Assembly: GCF_003286415.2 (NCBI RefSeq)
Contig: NZ_CP043450.1
Location: 4,712,001 to 4,776,000, forward strand
DNA length: 64,000 nucleotides
Direction: 5' to 3'
Source of the DNA: Mucilaginibacter rubeus
Lineage (GTDB): Bacteria; Bacteroidota; Bacteroidia; Sphingobacteriales; Sphingobacteriaceae
The notes under the pieces are model-generated. The model was not told the DNA's origin, ran no database searches, and saw only the letters and a program-made list of their open reading frames with translations. Positions 7,947 to 16,212 of the stretch are shown piece by piece. The position numbers were made by a program, and so were the translations under genes. The first letter of the stretch is position 1, and every line of letters starts with the position of its first letter.

Positions 7947-8912
7947 TTAACCTTTTTTGTTTTTTCTTTCTATCACCTTTTTAACCGCTGCCACAATATG
8001 CTCGGCATCTAAGCCGTATTTTGTCATCAGTTGTTCTGGTGTACCACTTTCGCCAAAGCTATCGTCAACAGCTACGTACTCCTGTGGTGATGGGTTGTGT
8101 ACCGCAAGTACCTGCGCAATGCTATCACCCAAGCCACCTAAACGGTTATGCTCTTCGGCAGTAACTACGCAACCGGTTTTAGCAACTGATTTTAATACAG
8201 CCTCTTCATCCAGCGGTTTAATGGTGTGGATGTTGATGATCTCGGCATCGATACCCTGCTCAGCCAAGATTTCGCCGGCTAAAATAGCCTGCCATACCAG
8301 GTGACCGGTAGCAAAGATACTTACATCAGCGCCTTCGTTCACCATCCATGCTTTACCAATTTCAAATTTTTGATCAGGATCGGTAAAGATAGGAACAACC
8401 GGGCGACCGAAACGTAAGTAAACCGGGCCGTCATAATCAGCTATCGCGATAGTAGCAGCTTTGGTTTGGTTATAATCGCAGGTGTTGATAACGGTCATGC
8501 CTGGTAACATTTTCATCAGGCCAATATCTTCCAGGATCTGGTGGGTAGCACCGTCTTCGCCCAAAGTTAAACCAGCGTGTGAAGCGCAAATTTTAACGTT
8601 TTTGTTTGAATAAGCTACCGACTGGCGGATCTGGTCATAAACCCTGCCTGTAGAAAAGTTAGCGAAAGTACCGGTGAAAGGGATTTTACCACCGATGGTC
8701 ATACCGGCAGCAATACCGATCATGTTAGCTTCGGCAATACCTACCTGTACAAAACGCTCAGGGAATGCTTTAATAAAATCGTTCATTTTTAATGAACCGA
8801 TAAGGTCGGCACAAAGGGCAACAACCTGATCGTTTTTCTGGCCTGCTTCCAGCAACCCGGCGCCAAAGCCCGAGCGGGTATCTTTTTTATCTGTGTAAGT
8901 GTATTTTTTCAT
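7947..8912 (-). CDS. Transketolase, C-terminal subunit
   Basis: 321 residues covering the pyrimidine-binding and C-terminal domains of transketolase, a thiamine diphosphate enzyme of the pentose phosphate pathway. It begins with KYTYTDKKDTRSGFGAGLLEAG and contains VQVGIAEANMIGIAAGM, which carries the conserved Glu that activates the cofactor, then FTGTFANFSTGRVYDQIRQS and a typical C-terminal domain (TAEEHNRLGGLGDSIAQVL). The diphosphate-binding half is the upstream gene; the two must form one enzyme. The gap between them is 102 bp. Confidence 0.93.
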   Translation of the reverse strand: MKKYTYTDKKDTRSGFGAGLLEAGQKNDQVVALCADLIGSLKMNDFIKAFPERFVQVGIAEANMIGIAAGMTIGGKIPFTGTFANFSTGRVYDQIRQSVAYSNKNVKICASHAGLTLGEDGATHQILEDIGLMKMLPGMTVINTCDYNQTKAATIAIADYDGPVYLRFGRPVVPIFTDPDQKFEIGKAWMVNEGADVSIFATGHLVWQAILAGEILAEQGIDAEIINIHTIKPLDEEAVLKSVAKTGCVVTAEEHNRLGGLGDSIAQVLAVHNPSPQEYVAVDDSFGESGTPEQLMTKYGLDAEHIVAAVKKVIERKNKKG

Positions 8913-8990
8913 TTTGCCTACCCCTCCCCTCTTTCAAGGAAAGGAATTTGGATTTTAAATCGTGATAACTAAATTGATGTTTTTTTGACT

Positions 8991-9014
8991 CTCCCCCTTT
9001 AGGGGCCCGGAGGG
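8991..9014. repeat. CTCCCCC...GGAGGG stem at a gene end
   Basis: CTCCCCCTTTAGGGGCCCGG and then AGGG: a pyrimidine block facing a purine block, immediately beyond the stop of the transketolase N-terminal gene. A close relative is at 39042-39063, also just past a stop codon (gyrB). Confidence 0.6.
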
Positions 9015-9860
9015 CTAATAATCGCCCAGTGTTTCCTCTAACTGATCTAACGCCAGTTTAAGCTGCTCATCATTTGGAGCAACACCGTGCCATTTGTGGC
9101 TGCCTACCATAAAGTCGACACCATAACCCATTTCAGTATGCATCAGGATCATGATTGGTTTGCCCTGACCTGTGCGGCTTTTTGCTTCTTCAAGCACCCT
9201 AACCACATCGGCCATATCATTACCTTTCATATCCAATACATCCCAGCCAAAAGCTTCCCATTTAGCGCGAAGATCGCCTAATGAAAGTACTTGTTTGGTT
9301 GGACCATCAATTTGCTGACCGTTAACATCTATAGTCGAGATCAGGTTATCAACATGATTGTGAGGAGCAAACATCGCGGCTTCCCAAATCTGGCCTTCCT
9401 GGATCTCTCCATCACCATGCAGGGTAAACACCAATGATTTATCACCATTTAATTTTTTAGCAAGCGCGGCACCAATAGCTACCGATAAGCCCTGGCCTAA
9501 TGAACCCGAAGCAATACGGATACCCGGAAGGTGCTCATGTGTAGTTGGGTGACCTTGTAAACGCGCGTTCAACTTACGGAAAGTAGCAAGTTCTGCTTTA
9601 TCGAAGTAACCTGCGTGTGCCAGTGTGCTGTAAAATACAGGCGAAATATGGCCGTTTGACAGGAAGAAGATATCCTCGCCAACAGCATCCATATTAAATT
9701 TAGGATCGTGGTTCATTACCGAAAAGTACAGTGCGGTAAAGAAATCGGTACAGCCCAATGAGCCACCAGGGTGACCTGATTGGCAGCCATGTACCATACG
9801 TACAATGTCGCGCCTTATTTGTGACGCGGTTTTTTCTAATGTTTGTAAGTCTGCTTTCAT
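9015..9860 (-). CDS. Transketolase, N-terminal (diphosphate-binding) subunit
   Basis: 281 residues. Opens with ASQIRRDIVRMVHGCQSGHPGGSLG and FLSNGHISPVFYSTLAHAGYF, the conserved entry to the transketolase active site. The thiamine-diphosphate motif is GDGEIQEGQIWEAAMFAPHNHVDN, split here as GDGEIQEGQ and the Asn-containing tail. The stop is TAG. This half binds the cofactor diphosphate and magnesium; the next gene provides the other half. It lies 52 bp downstream of bcp and is probably the fourth gene of a run starting at 12725. Confidence 0.93.
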   Translation of the reverse strand: MKADLQTLEKTASQIRRDIVRMVHGCQSGHPGGSLGCTDFFTALYFSVMNHDPKFNMDAVGEDIFFLSNGHISPVFYSTLAHAGYFDKAELATFRKLNARLQGHPTTHEHLPGIRIASGSLGQGLSVAIGAALAKKLNGDKSLVFTLHGDGEIQEGQIWEAAMFAPHNHVDNLISTIDVNGQQIDGPTKQVLSLGDLRAKWEAFGWDVLDMKGNDMADVVRVLEEAKSRTGQGKPIMILMHTEMGYGVDFMVGSHKWHGVAPNDEQLKLALDQLEETLGDY

Positions 9861-9912
9861 TAATGGAATTTAGGAACTGCTAAAGTAGCTATTATGATTG
9901 TGTTTTTAACAC

Positions 9913-10374
9913 TTATTTTACAAGATCAAGCACCTGCTGTGATGAGGCCTTAGTATCAACCTTGCTAATCACGTGCGTAATAACTCCTTCTGCATCAATT
10001 ATGAATGTAGTACGTGCCGTACCCATGTATTTTTTGCCGTACATATTCTTCTCAACCCAAACGCCATAAGCTTCAACAATTTTAAGCTCATTATCGGCAA
10101 TAAGTGTAAATGGCAGGCTGTATTTGGTTTCAAATTTTTTGTGCGATTTTTCATCGTCGGTACTTACACCTATTACTTCAAACCCTTTGCTTAAAAGCGA
10201 CTGATAGTTATCCCTGAAATCGCATGATTCGGCGGTACAGCCTGGGGTATCATCTTTTGGGTAAAAATAAAGGATCACATTTTTACCTTTGTAATCGGCA
10301 AGGGATACTTCCTTACCGTTTTGGTCTTTAGCGGTAAAAGCGGGTGCTTTATCGCCTTCTTTTAATGTTGTCAT
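9913..10374 (-). CDS. bcp: Thioredoxin-dependent thiol peroxidase (Bcp/PrxQ)
   Basis: 153-residue peroxiredoxin that reduces peroxides in the cytoplasm, recycled by thioredoxin. The motif YPKDDTPGCTAESCDFRD carries the peroxidatic Cys46 and resolving Cys51 five residues apart, as in E. coli Bcp. The remainder (GVSTDDEKSHKKFETKYSLPF, then TARTTFIIDAEG) is canonical and full length. It begins 15 bp after the M23 peptidase gene. Confidence 0.93.
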   Translation of the reverse strand: MTTLKEGDKAPAFTAKDQNGKEVSLADYKGKNVILYFYPKDDTPGCTAESCDFRDNYQSLLSKGFEVIGVSTDDEKSHKKFETKYSLPFTLIADNELKIVEAYGVWVEKNMYGKKYMGTARTTFIIDAEGVITHVISKVDTKASSQQVLDLVK

Positions 10375-10389
10375 GTTTTATTTAGGTAC

Positions 10390-12111
10390 TTATCTGGAAA
10401 AATCGGCGGAAAATTCCGAAAAATTATTCTTGTTATCAACTAAAGTCAACTTAAACACGTGTTTACCGGGCGCAATATCGTTATTAAACGTGTAACTTAA
10501 TATTTTACTTTTATAATCGTGCTCCATTAGCACCCATTTACCATCAATTGTGCCGGTATAGCTTTTAATGCCGGATAAATTATCACTCATCCTGAAGTTA
10601 ATACTGCGTGCAGCCTTCATATTGCTCCCGTTTTTGATATTAAGCGGATGGATAACCGGTGCTACTGTATCTACCTTAATATAATAATCGCCAAAGGCAC
10701 TCACCTGCGATATCACGTAACCATCCTTAAAATAACCTCCCTGGCAGCCTCCCCATGAGCTTACAATAACGGCTTTATCGGCATACTTGCCCAGGTCAAC
10801 ATCTGGCTTGATCCAGATCTCATAGCTATCATGAATAGGTGTTAAGTGGTTATGGATATGGTGCATGGCCGAATAAGCACCTGCTGGTTTGGCCGACACT
10901 GAATATTGAAAATCCAGATCATCATACAAATTACCCGGCATAATGATCACCTTCACCTTGTCGTTACTAAACTCGCTGCGCTTATCATAGTAAAACATGG
11001 TACCCGTAGGTTTTACAGGCTGAGGATTTGTAAACGGAGCCGATTTAACTTTCAGCTTCAGCGATGATGTATTGCCCGCAACATCTTTCACTACATATTC
11101 CACATCGTGGGTAGCATTGTCATCAAACGTGATGATACCGTTATTTACCGATTGCGGATACAACGAAATACGGCTTCCGGGCAGAATGAAACATTTCTGC
11201 ATCCACCTGCGTGATGATTCGAAAGCTGGGTAATCGATATAAGCATTGATGGCATGGGTTTGATCAAACGCGAAACGCTCGACAGCGAAGGTGTATACCG
11301 TTTTACCATCCAGTTTTAGTTCGATAGAATAAACGCCGTTATGATTAAACGATGTGCTGTTCATATCGGTGGTGTTAATACCAAACCCGATATTGCCGCT
11401 TAGTTCCAGCGTTTGCGGTTTAATGAGATGGTAATTTCCTCCTGCACCGGTAACGCCTAAAAACTCTTTCGGTGTTTTTTCGCTGAAAGGTTTTCCATTA
11501 AGGTGATAGATCCCGATAGAAGTGATCGTCGGCGGTACTTTATCCGGAATGGTTAGCCCGAACAGCTGCGCGTTGATGGTTTCTTCGGTTTTGCTATCGC
11601 GGATCTCAAAATGCACATGCGGGCCGGCCGATGCGCCTGCATTACCAGAAATAGCCACAACCTCATCTTTTTTAACCGGAACCTGCGTTGGTGTCAGGTT
11701 AAAATCGGCTTCATAGGTTTGATGCTCGTACTGGTATTTTTTAACCAGATCAATAACCGCCGGGCTAAAACTTTCCAAATGGCCATAAACGGTTGTGTAT
11801 CCGTTAGGATGGGTGATGTAGATAGCCCGTCCAAAACCGCCGAATTGCACACGTACCCTTGATATATAACCTTCGGCAGCGGCGTGTACAGGGTATCCGG
11901 TACGTTGATTGGTTTTAAAATCCAGGCCGGAGTGAAAATGCGAAGGCCTAAGCTCGCCAAATGAGCCTGCTGTGGTGGGAGGTGTAAGATCAAGCGGATA
12001 CCTGAAATAGTTTTGCGGGTATTGCCTGCTTTGTATAATATCATTCTGTGCAAATGTGTTTGAATAAAGCGCTAAACACATTGCACTTGTAACCAATAGT
12101 TTTTTGATCAT
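10390..12111 (-). CDS. M23 family metallopeptidase, exported
   Basis: 573 residues with a signal peptide (KLLVTSAMCLALYSNTFAQ). The LytM/M23 domain is at residues 50-190: GELRPSHFHSGLDFKT supplies His60 and Asp64, YGHLESF holds His111, and GPHVHFEIRD gives His165 and His167, so the zinc and catalytic residues look complete. The roughly 380-residue C-terminal part is beta-rich, with Ig-like stretches (VDTVAPVIHPLNI, then NFRMSDNLSGIKSYTG). It should cut peptidoglycan peptides or regulate such enzymes in the periplasm. It starts 2 bp after the FAH gene stop, indicating coupling. Confidence 0.9.
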   Translation of the reverse strand: MIKKLLVTSAMCLALYSNTFAQNDIIQSRQYPQNYFRYPLDLTPPTTAGSFGELRPSHFHSGLDFKTNQRTGYPVHAAAEGYISRVRVQFGGFGRAIYITHPNGYTTVYGHLESFSPAVIDLVKKYQYEHQTYEADFNLTPTQVPVKKDEVVAISGNAGASAGPHVHFEIRDSKTEETINAQLFGLTIPDKVPPTITSIGIYHLNGKPFSEKTPKEFLGVTGAGGNYHLIKPQTLELSGNIGFGINTTDMNSTSFNHNGVYSIELKLDGKTVYTFAVERFAFDQTHAINAYIDYPAFESSRRWMQKCFILPGSRISLYPQSVNNGIITFDDNATHDVEYVVKDVAGNTSSLKLKVKSAPFTNPQPVKPTGTMFYYDKRSEFSNDKVKVIIMPGNLYDDLDFQYSVSAKPAGAYSAMHHIHNHLTPIHDSYEIWIKPDVDLGKYADKAVIVSSWGGCQGGYFKDGYVISQVSAFGDYYIKVDTVAPVIHPLNIKNGSNMKAARSINFRMSDNLSGIKSYTGTIDGKWVLMEHDYKSKILSYTFNNDIAPGKHVFKLTLVDNKNNFSEFSADFSR

Positions 12112-12113
12112 GC

Positions 12114-12725
12114 TTATTTAACGTAAAAATCAAGCATTTTCTCATCCTCAAGATATCCCTCAAGCCTGTCGCCGATTTTTACTTTTGATACACCCGGTGG
12201 GGTGCCGGTAAATATTAAGTCGCCCTTTTTAAGGGTGATGTATTTTGAAACAAAAGCGATGATGCTCTCGAACGAGAAAAGCAGATCGCGGGTATTGCCC
12301 TGCTGGCGGGTTTCGCCGTTGATATCCAACTTAAAGTTGATATCATAAACCGACTCAAACTTGCTTTTAGGCACAAAATTGCTGACAGGTGCAGAACCAT
12401 CAAAAGCTTTGGCCAATTCCCAGGGCAATCCTTTTTCTTTATGACGGGCCTGAACATCGCGCGCGGTGAAGTCAATCCCCAAACCAATTTCTTCGTAATA
12501 GTTAGCGGCAAATTTTTCGCTGATATGCTTGCCTTCCTTGCTGATCTTTAAAACCAGTTCTATTTCGTGGTGAACATCTTCCGAAAAATCGGGATGGTAA
12601 AAAGGCTTGTTTTCTTTTAGCAAAGCCGTGTCGGGCTTCATGAAGATAACCGGAGTGGTAGGTACCGGGTTATTGAGTTCTTTGGCGTGTTCGGCATAGT
12701 TGCGGCCAATGGCAATAATTTTCAT
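12114..12725 (-). CDS. Fumarylacetoacetate hydrolase (FAH) family protein
   Basis: 203 residues, the short single-domain FAHD1/YcgM type, known for acylpyruvate hydrolysis or oxaloacetate decarboxylation/tautomerisation. N-terminal KIIAIGRNYAEHAKEL, metal ligands in HHEIELVLK (Glu54, Glu56) and GIDFTARD (Asp85), and FTGTPPGVSKVKIGD near the end are family hallmarks. First gene of a tight run into the M23 peptidase, Bcp and transketolase genes; no clear metabolic link joins these. Confidence 0.87.
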   Translation of the reverse strand: MKIIAIGRNYAEHAKELNNPVPTTPVIFMKPDTALLKENKPFYHPDFSEDVHHEIELVLKISKEGKHISEKFAANYYEEIGLGIDFTARDVQARHKEKGLPWELAKAFDGSAPVSNFVPKSKFESVYDINFKLDINGETRQQGNTRDLLFSFESIIAFVSKYITLKKGDLIFTGTPPGVSKVKIGDRLEGYLEDEKMLDFYVK

Positions 12726-12744
12726 AAATGAACGCTATAATCGC

Positions 12745-12752
12745 CAAAGCTA
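12745..12752 (-). promoter_or_regulatory. Candidate -7 element (TAGCTTTG)
   Basis: Matches the Bacteroidota -7 consensus TAnnTTTG, 20 bases upstream of the FAH-gene start. I see no convincing TTG at the expected -33 distance. Confidence 0.4.
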
Positions 12753-12820
12753 AAAAATTTGATGGGTTTGGGAGAAGGTTTGTAATGTTGTATTAATTAT
12801 TTGACGCTTTTTAAGCCAAT

Positions 12821-12924
12821 GCCGTTGTTGGTGTTGTCACCAACAACTTTTCTTTCTATCCGTTTGTTGTCAGCACAAAATCATTTCAAGGCACAGAGTT
12901 GTTGGTGACAACACCAACAACGGC
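12821..12924. repeat. 28-bp perfect inverted repeat with nested palindromes
   Basis: Arms at 12821-12848 and 12897-12924 are exact reverse complements. Each arm is itself palindromic (GTTGTTGGTG and CACCAACAAC around TTGT), so the DNA could fold as one long stem or as two small hairpins. The 48-base spacer is unremarkable. It lies in the gap between the FAH and T9SS-protein genes and is not related to the TGTCATT elements. Confidence 0.9.
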
Positions 12925-12951
12925 GGGGTGAAACTCAGAAATAGAAAGTCT

Positions 12952-13467
12952 TTAATTAATAACCGAAATCCTTTTAATAACCGATTCGGTGCCGGCTACT
13001 ACGCGTACAAAGTAAAAACCGCGGACCAGCTTATTGCTGATAGGATAGTTCAGATTATGATCGCCAGATTCAACCCTTTGCGAAAACAGGGTGGAAATGT
13101 CGTTACCCAACACATCCATTATTTTAATGGTAACATTGGTATTGCGTGATATAGAGTATTTAAGATTGATCTGATCGGTAACCGGGTTAGGATACAACTG
13201 TACATCACTTAACAGTTTATCATCCGGTCTTGATACATTTAATTTAACATTTGAAGTAACAGCAGGTTTTAGCGGAGGAAGCGAAAGATGCAGGCCATTT
13301 TTTAAATAAGAGGTCTTGGTGCCCTTGGTTTTACCCCTGAGATACACGGTATCAGACTTCAGCGTATGGCCATCAACTACAAAGGCGAAGTTCATGAAAA
13401 TTGCCATCGCAATCATCACGACCCAGGTGTAGGTGTAAACATAAGAATATGTAAAATTTCGCCTCAT
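12952..13467 (-). CDS. Small secreted protein with T9SS type A sorting domain
   Basis: 171 residues. An N-terminal hydrophobic stretch (TWVVMIAMAIFMNFAFVVDG) serves as signal or anchor. The C-terminal 75 residues are a Por/type A sorting domain: LYPNPVTDQINLKYSI, IKIMDVLGNDI, and the closing GFYFVRVVAGTESVIKR. This domain directs outer-membrane passage by the type IX secretion system and is then usually removed. Only about 60 residues of low-complexity linker separate signal and sorting domain, so there is almost no cargo. No other T9SS gene is in the window. Confidence 0.85.
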   Translation of the reverse strand: MRRNFTYSYVYTYTWVVMIAMAIFMNFAFVVDGHTLKSDTVYLRGKTKGTKTSYLKNGLHLSLPPLKPAVTSNVKLNVSRPDDKLLSDVQLYPNPVTDQINLKYSISRNTNVTIKIMDVLGNDISTLFSQRVESGDHNLNYPISNKLVRGFYFVRVVAGTESVIKRISVIN

Positions 13468-13637
13468 TATTTAGTATGATTCTACAAAAGTATAAATAAT
13501 GCCCTCATCCCATTAAATATTAATGTTTTTGTAAAACTTTTTAACAAATTTTAACAAAATGTGTAACCTTATTGTACCATAGACACATTATTTCCTTATA
13601 CGTTTAATCAGTATAATGGTTTAACCAAAAAAATTAA

Positions 13638-13645
13638 TATTTTTG
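13638..13645 (+). promoter_or_regulatory. Candidate -7 element (TATTTTTG) for kup
   Basis: Exact match to TAnnTTTG, 19 bases before the GTG start of the potassium transporter gene. A -33 TTG is not evident. Confidence 0.5.
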
Positions 13646-13664
13646 CCATCTCTAAATCATAAAA

Positions 13665-15614
13665 GTGTCAAATCATAAAGATCTGCATAAACTGTCGGCC
13701 GCTGGCTTCCTGATCAGTTTAGGAATAATTTACGGTGATATTGGTACCTCCCCACTATACGTATTTAAGGCCATTGTTGGCCAACGTCAAATTTCAGAAA
13801 CGTTAATTCTTGGAGGTGTTTCGCTTATTTTCTGGACATTAACCTTGCAAACCACTTTAAAATATGTAGTGATCACGCTAAGGGCCGATAACAAAGGTGA
13901 GGGTGGCATTTTTTCGCTGTTCTCGTTGGTGCGTCGCAAAGCAAAGTGGTTAATTGTACCCGCGGTAGTGGGCGGTTGCGCACTGCTTGCCGATGGTATC
14001 ATTACCCCGCCAATTACCATATCATCGGCTATTGAAGGTTTGCAAACTTATTACCCTAATTTACCAACTGTATATGTGGTAATGGCCATTATTACGGCCT
14101 TATTCATTATACAGCAGTTTGGTACATCGCTGGTGGGTAAAGCTTTTGGACCTATTATGTTTATCTGGTTTACCATGATGGGCTTTTTGGGTGTCACTTA
14201 TATTGTGCATGATCCATGGGTTATTCGTTCCCTGAACCCGTACTATGCGTTTAAATTACTTACATCCAGCTCAAGCGATGGCGCATTTATTATACTGGGT
14301 GCCGTGTTCCTGTGTACCACTGGTGCCGAGGCCTTATACTCCGACCTGGGTCACTGCGGTAAAGCGAACATCCGTGTAAGCTGGATTTATGTCAAGATAT
14401 GTTTGATCTTAAACTACCTGGGCCAGGCAGTATGGTTATTACAACGCAATGGTCACGTTATGGACCTTAACGCCCAAAACCCTTTTTATCAGATCATGCC
14501 AACCTGGTTCCTGATCTACGGTATCGGTATCGCTACCGTGGCTGCTATCATTGCCAGCCAGGCGCTTATATCGGGTTCATTTACCCTTATTGCCGAGGCT
14601 GTAAGGCTTAACCTTTGGCCAAAAGTGAGGATCAACTACCCATCTGAGCAAAAAGGACAGCTTTACGTGCCAAGTGTTAACTGGCTGCTGTGGGCAGGCT
14701 GTTTAGGTGTGGTGCTTATCTTCAAACACTCCGACAAAATGGAAGCTGCTTACGGTTTAAGTATTACCGTAGCCATGCTCATGACCACCATACTGGTATC
14801 TAAATTCCTGAAACGCAAAAAGGTACCAAACTACATTATCAATTTGTTTTTGGCCGTTTACTTACTTATTGAAGGCACCTTCCTTACCGGTAACCTGCAC
14901 AAGTTTTTAGATGGCGGTTGGTTTACCCTATCAATAGGCTTCCTGTTGTTCACCGTAATGTGGACCTGGCATACGGCCCGTAAAATCAGGAACCGCTACG
15001 TTAAGTTTGTTGAGATAGAAGACTATTTTGATATCATTAAAGAATTAAGCTCTGACGAGAGCGTACCTAAATATGCTTCGCAATTGGTGTACTTAACCAG
15101 CGCTAATTTCAACTCGGAAATTGAATCAAAAATTGTTTACTCGATACTGCAAAAGCAACCTAAACGTGCCGACGTTTACTGGCTGGTACACGTTGACGTA
15201 GTGGATGAACCCTATAAACGCGAATATGAGGTTGACCACCTGGTACCAAACAAACTGATCCGCATTGACTTTAAACTCGGTTTCCGTGTTGAGCAGCAGA
15301 TAAACCTGCTATTCAGGAAAGTAGTGGAAGACCTGGTTAAAAAAGGCGAGGTTGATATTACCAGTACTTACAAATCGCTAAATAAGCACAAAATAGTAGG
15401 CGACTTCCGTTTTGTGGTGATTGAGAAGATCTTCTCACGTTCGCATAACCTGTCGTTTGTTGAGCGCTTTATTATGGACTACTACAAGCAGCTTAAGAAA
15501 GTAAGTTTATCAGAAGAGCGCGGTTTCGGCCTCGATCTGAGCTTTGTAACAGTTGAGAAAGTGCCGCTGGTACTTGCCATACCCGAAGCAATTGAAATAC
15601 ACAGGGTTAATTAA
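13665..15614 (+). CDS. kup: KUP family potassium uptake transporter
   Basis: 649 residues, inner-membrane proton-coupled K+ importer. The signature GIIYGDIGTSPLYVFKAI is at residues 19-36, followed by about 12 hydrophobic spans and the conserved TGAEALYSDLGHCGKANIRVSW region. A cytoplasmic C-terminal domain of about 200 residues follows (from VKFVEIEDYFDIIKE). Translation appears to start at GTG (13665); the usual KUP head SAAGFLISLGIIYG follows directly. A strong terminator lies 19 bp after the stop, so it is probably monocistronic. Confidence 0.95.
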   Translation: MSNHKDLHKLSAAGFLISLGIIYGDIGTSPLYVFKAIVGQRQISETLILGGVSLIFWTLTLQTTLKYVVITLRADNKGEGGIFSLFSLVRRKAKWLIVPAVVGGCALLADGIITPPITISSAIEGLQTYYPNLPTVYVVMAIITALFIIQQFGTSLVGKAFGPIMFIWFTMMGFLGVTYIVHDPWVIRSLNPYYAFKLLTSSSSDGAFIILGAVFLCTTGAEALYSDLGHCGKANIRVSWIYVKICLILNYLGQAVWLLQRNGHVMDLNAQNPFYQIMPTWFLIYGIGIATVAAIIASQALISGSFTLIAEAVRLNLWPKVRINYPSEQKGQLYVPSVNWLLWAGCLGVVLIFKHSDKMEAAYGLSITVAMLMTTILVSKFLKRKKVPNYIINLFLAVYLLIEGTFLTGNLHKFLDGGWFTLSIGFLLFTVMWTWHTARKIRNRYVKFVEIEDYFDIIKELSSDESVPKYASQLVYLTSANFNSEIESKIVYSILQKQPKRADVYWLVHVDVVDEPYKREYEVDHLVPNKLIRIDFKLGFRVEQQINLLFRKVVEDLVKKGEVDITSTYKSLNKHKIVGDFRFVVIEKIFSRSHNLSFVERFIMDYYKQLKKVSLSEERGFGLDLSFVTVEKVPLVLAIPEAIEIHRVN

Positions 15615-15632
15615 ACAGCCTTTTTAATATTG

Positions 15633-15661
15633 AAAGCCTTCCGGAAACGGGAGGCTTTTTT
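15633..15661 (+). terminator. Intrinsic terminator of kup
   Basis: Stem AAGCCTTCCG / CGGGAGGCTT with loop GAAA (one G-T pair), followed by a run of T. Confidence 0.88.
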
Positions 15662-15680
15662 GTTTTGATATTAATTAACT

Positions 15681-15764
15681 TGTCATTGCGAGGAACGAAG
15701 CAACCGCATGCTATACAGGGCGGCTATGCTTCCGTGCGATTGCCACGCTTCGCTCGCAATGACA
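15681..15764. repeat. Extragenic palindrome, TGTCATTGCGAG type, degenerate right arm
   Basis: Left arm TGTCATTGCGAGGAACGAAG is canonical. The right arm has CCACGCTTCGCTCGCAATGACA, presented here as two halves CCACGCTTCG and CTCGCAATGACA, so central pairing is partly lost. The same right-arm variant occurs in the copy at 26983-27078. It lies between convergent kup and the DUF5655 gene. Confidence 0.85.
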
Positions 15765-15793
15765 TAAAATTTCATCTGAGGTAGTGTAGTTTT

Positions 15794-16207
15794 TTATGCG
15801 CCCATTCCCCAGGCCATTCGCATATACTTCCGCACTTCATCATTAATATCTTCCTTAAAATACATCCTGAAGTAGTGGTTATACTGATTGGTGCCCGGTA
15901 CCTGCTTTATCTTGCTGAAGCACAGGTTATCGTCATAAGCCTGTTTAAAGGGAAATACCACGTCAATAAAGTTTTTGCCCAATTGGGAGATATAAGCAAA
16001 GTTTACCTTCGCCCCTAAAGCTATCATGCTTTTGGTAGGATAAACTTTGACGGGGCCTATTTGCAAATATTCATCAACCAAATGATCAAACAAAGCTACC
16101 GTATGTGGCGATTTACCGCTTAGCGCTTCTGATAATTCCCTGTCGCGACATGAGTGTACCTGGTTAGTGGCTGTAAATTCACGTTCGCATAAGGGGCAGG
16201 TCCACAT
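15794..16207 (-). CDS. DUF5655 domain protein with N-terminal zinc-finger-like motif
   Basis: 137 residues. MWTCPLCEREF followed by HSC gives a possible C-x2-C...H-x-C metal site. The remainder (HTVALFDHLVDEYLQIGPVKV, split around GPV, then SMIALGAKVNFAYISQLGKNF) fits DUF5655, a small domain related to DUF1801-like proteins with no firmly assigned activity. It starts 5 bp after the amino acid permease and shares its transcript. Its N-terminus overlaps nothing and the ATG at 16207 is the only sensible start. Confidence 0.75.
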   Translation of the reverse strand: MWTCPLCEREFTATNQVHSCRDRELSEALSGKSPHTVALFDHLVDEYLQIGPVKVYPTKSMIALGAKVNFAYISQLGKNFIDVVFPFKQAYDDNLCFSKIKQVPGTNQYNHYFRMYFKEDINDEVRKYMRMAWGMGA

Positions 16208-16212
16208 GGTAT

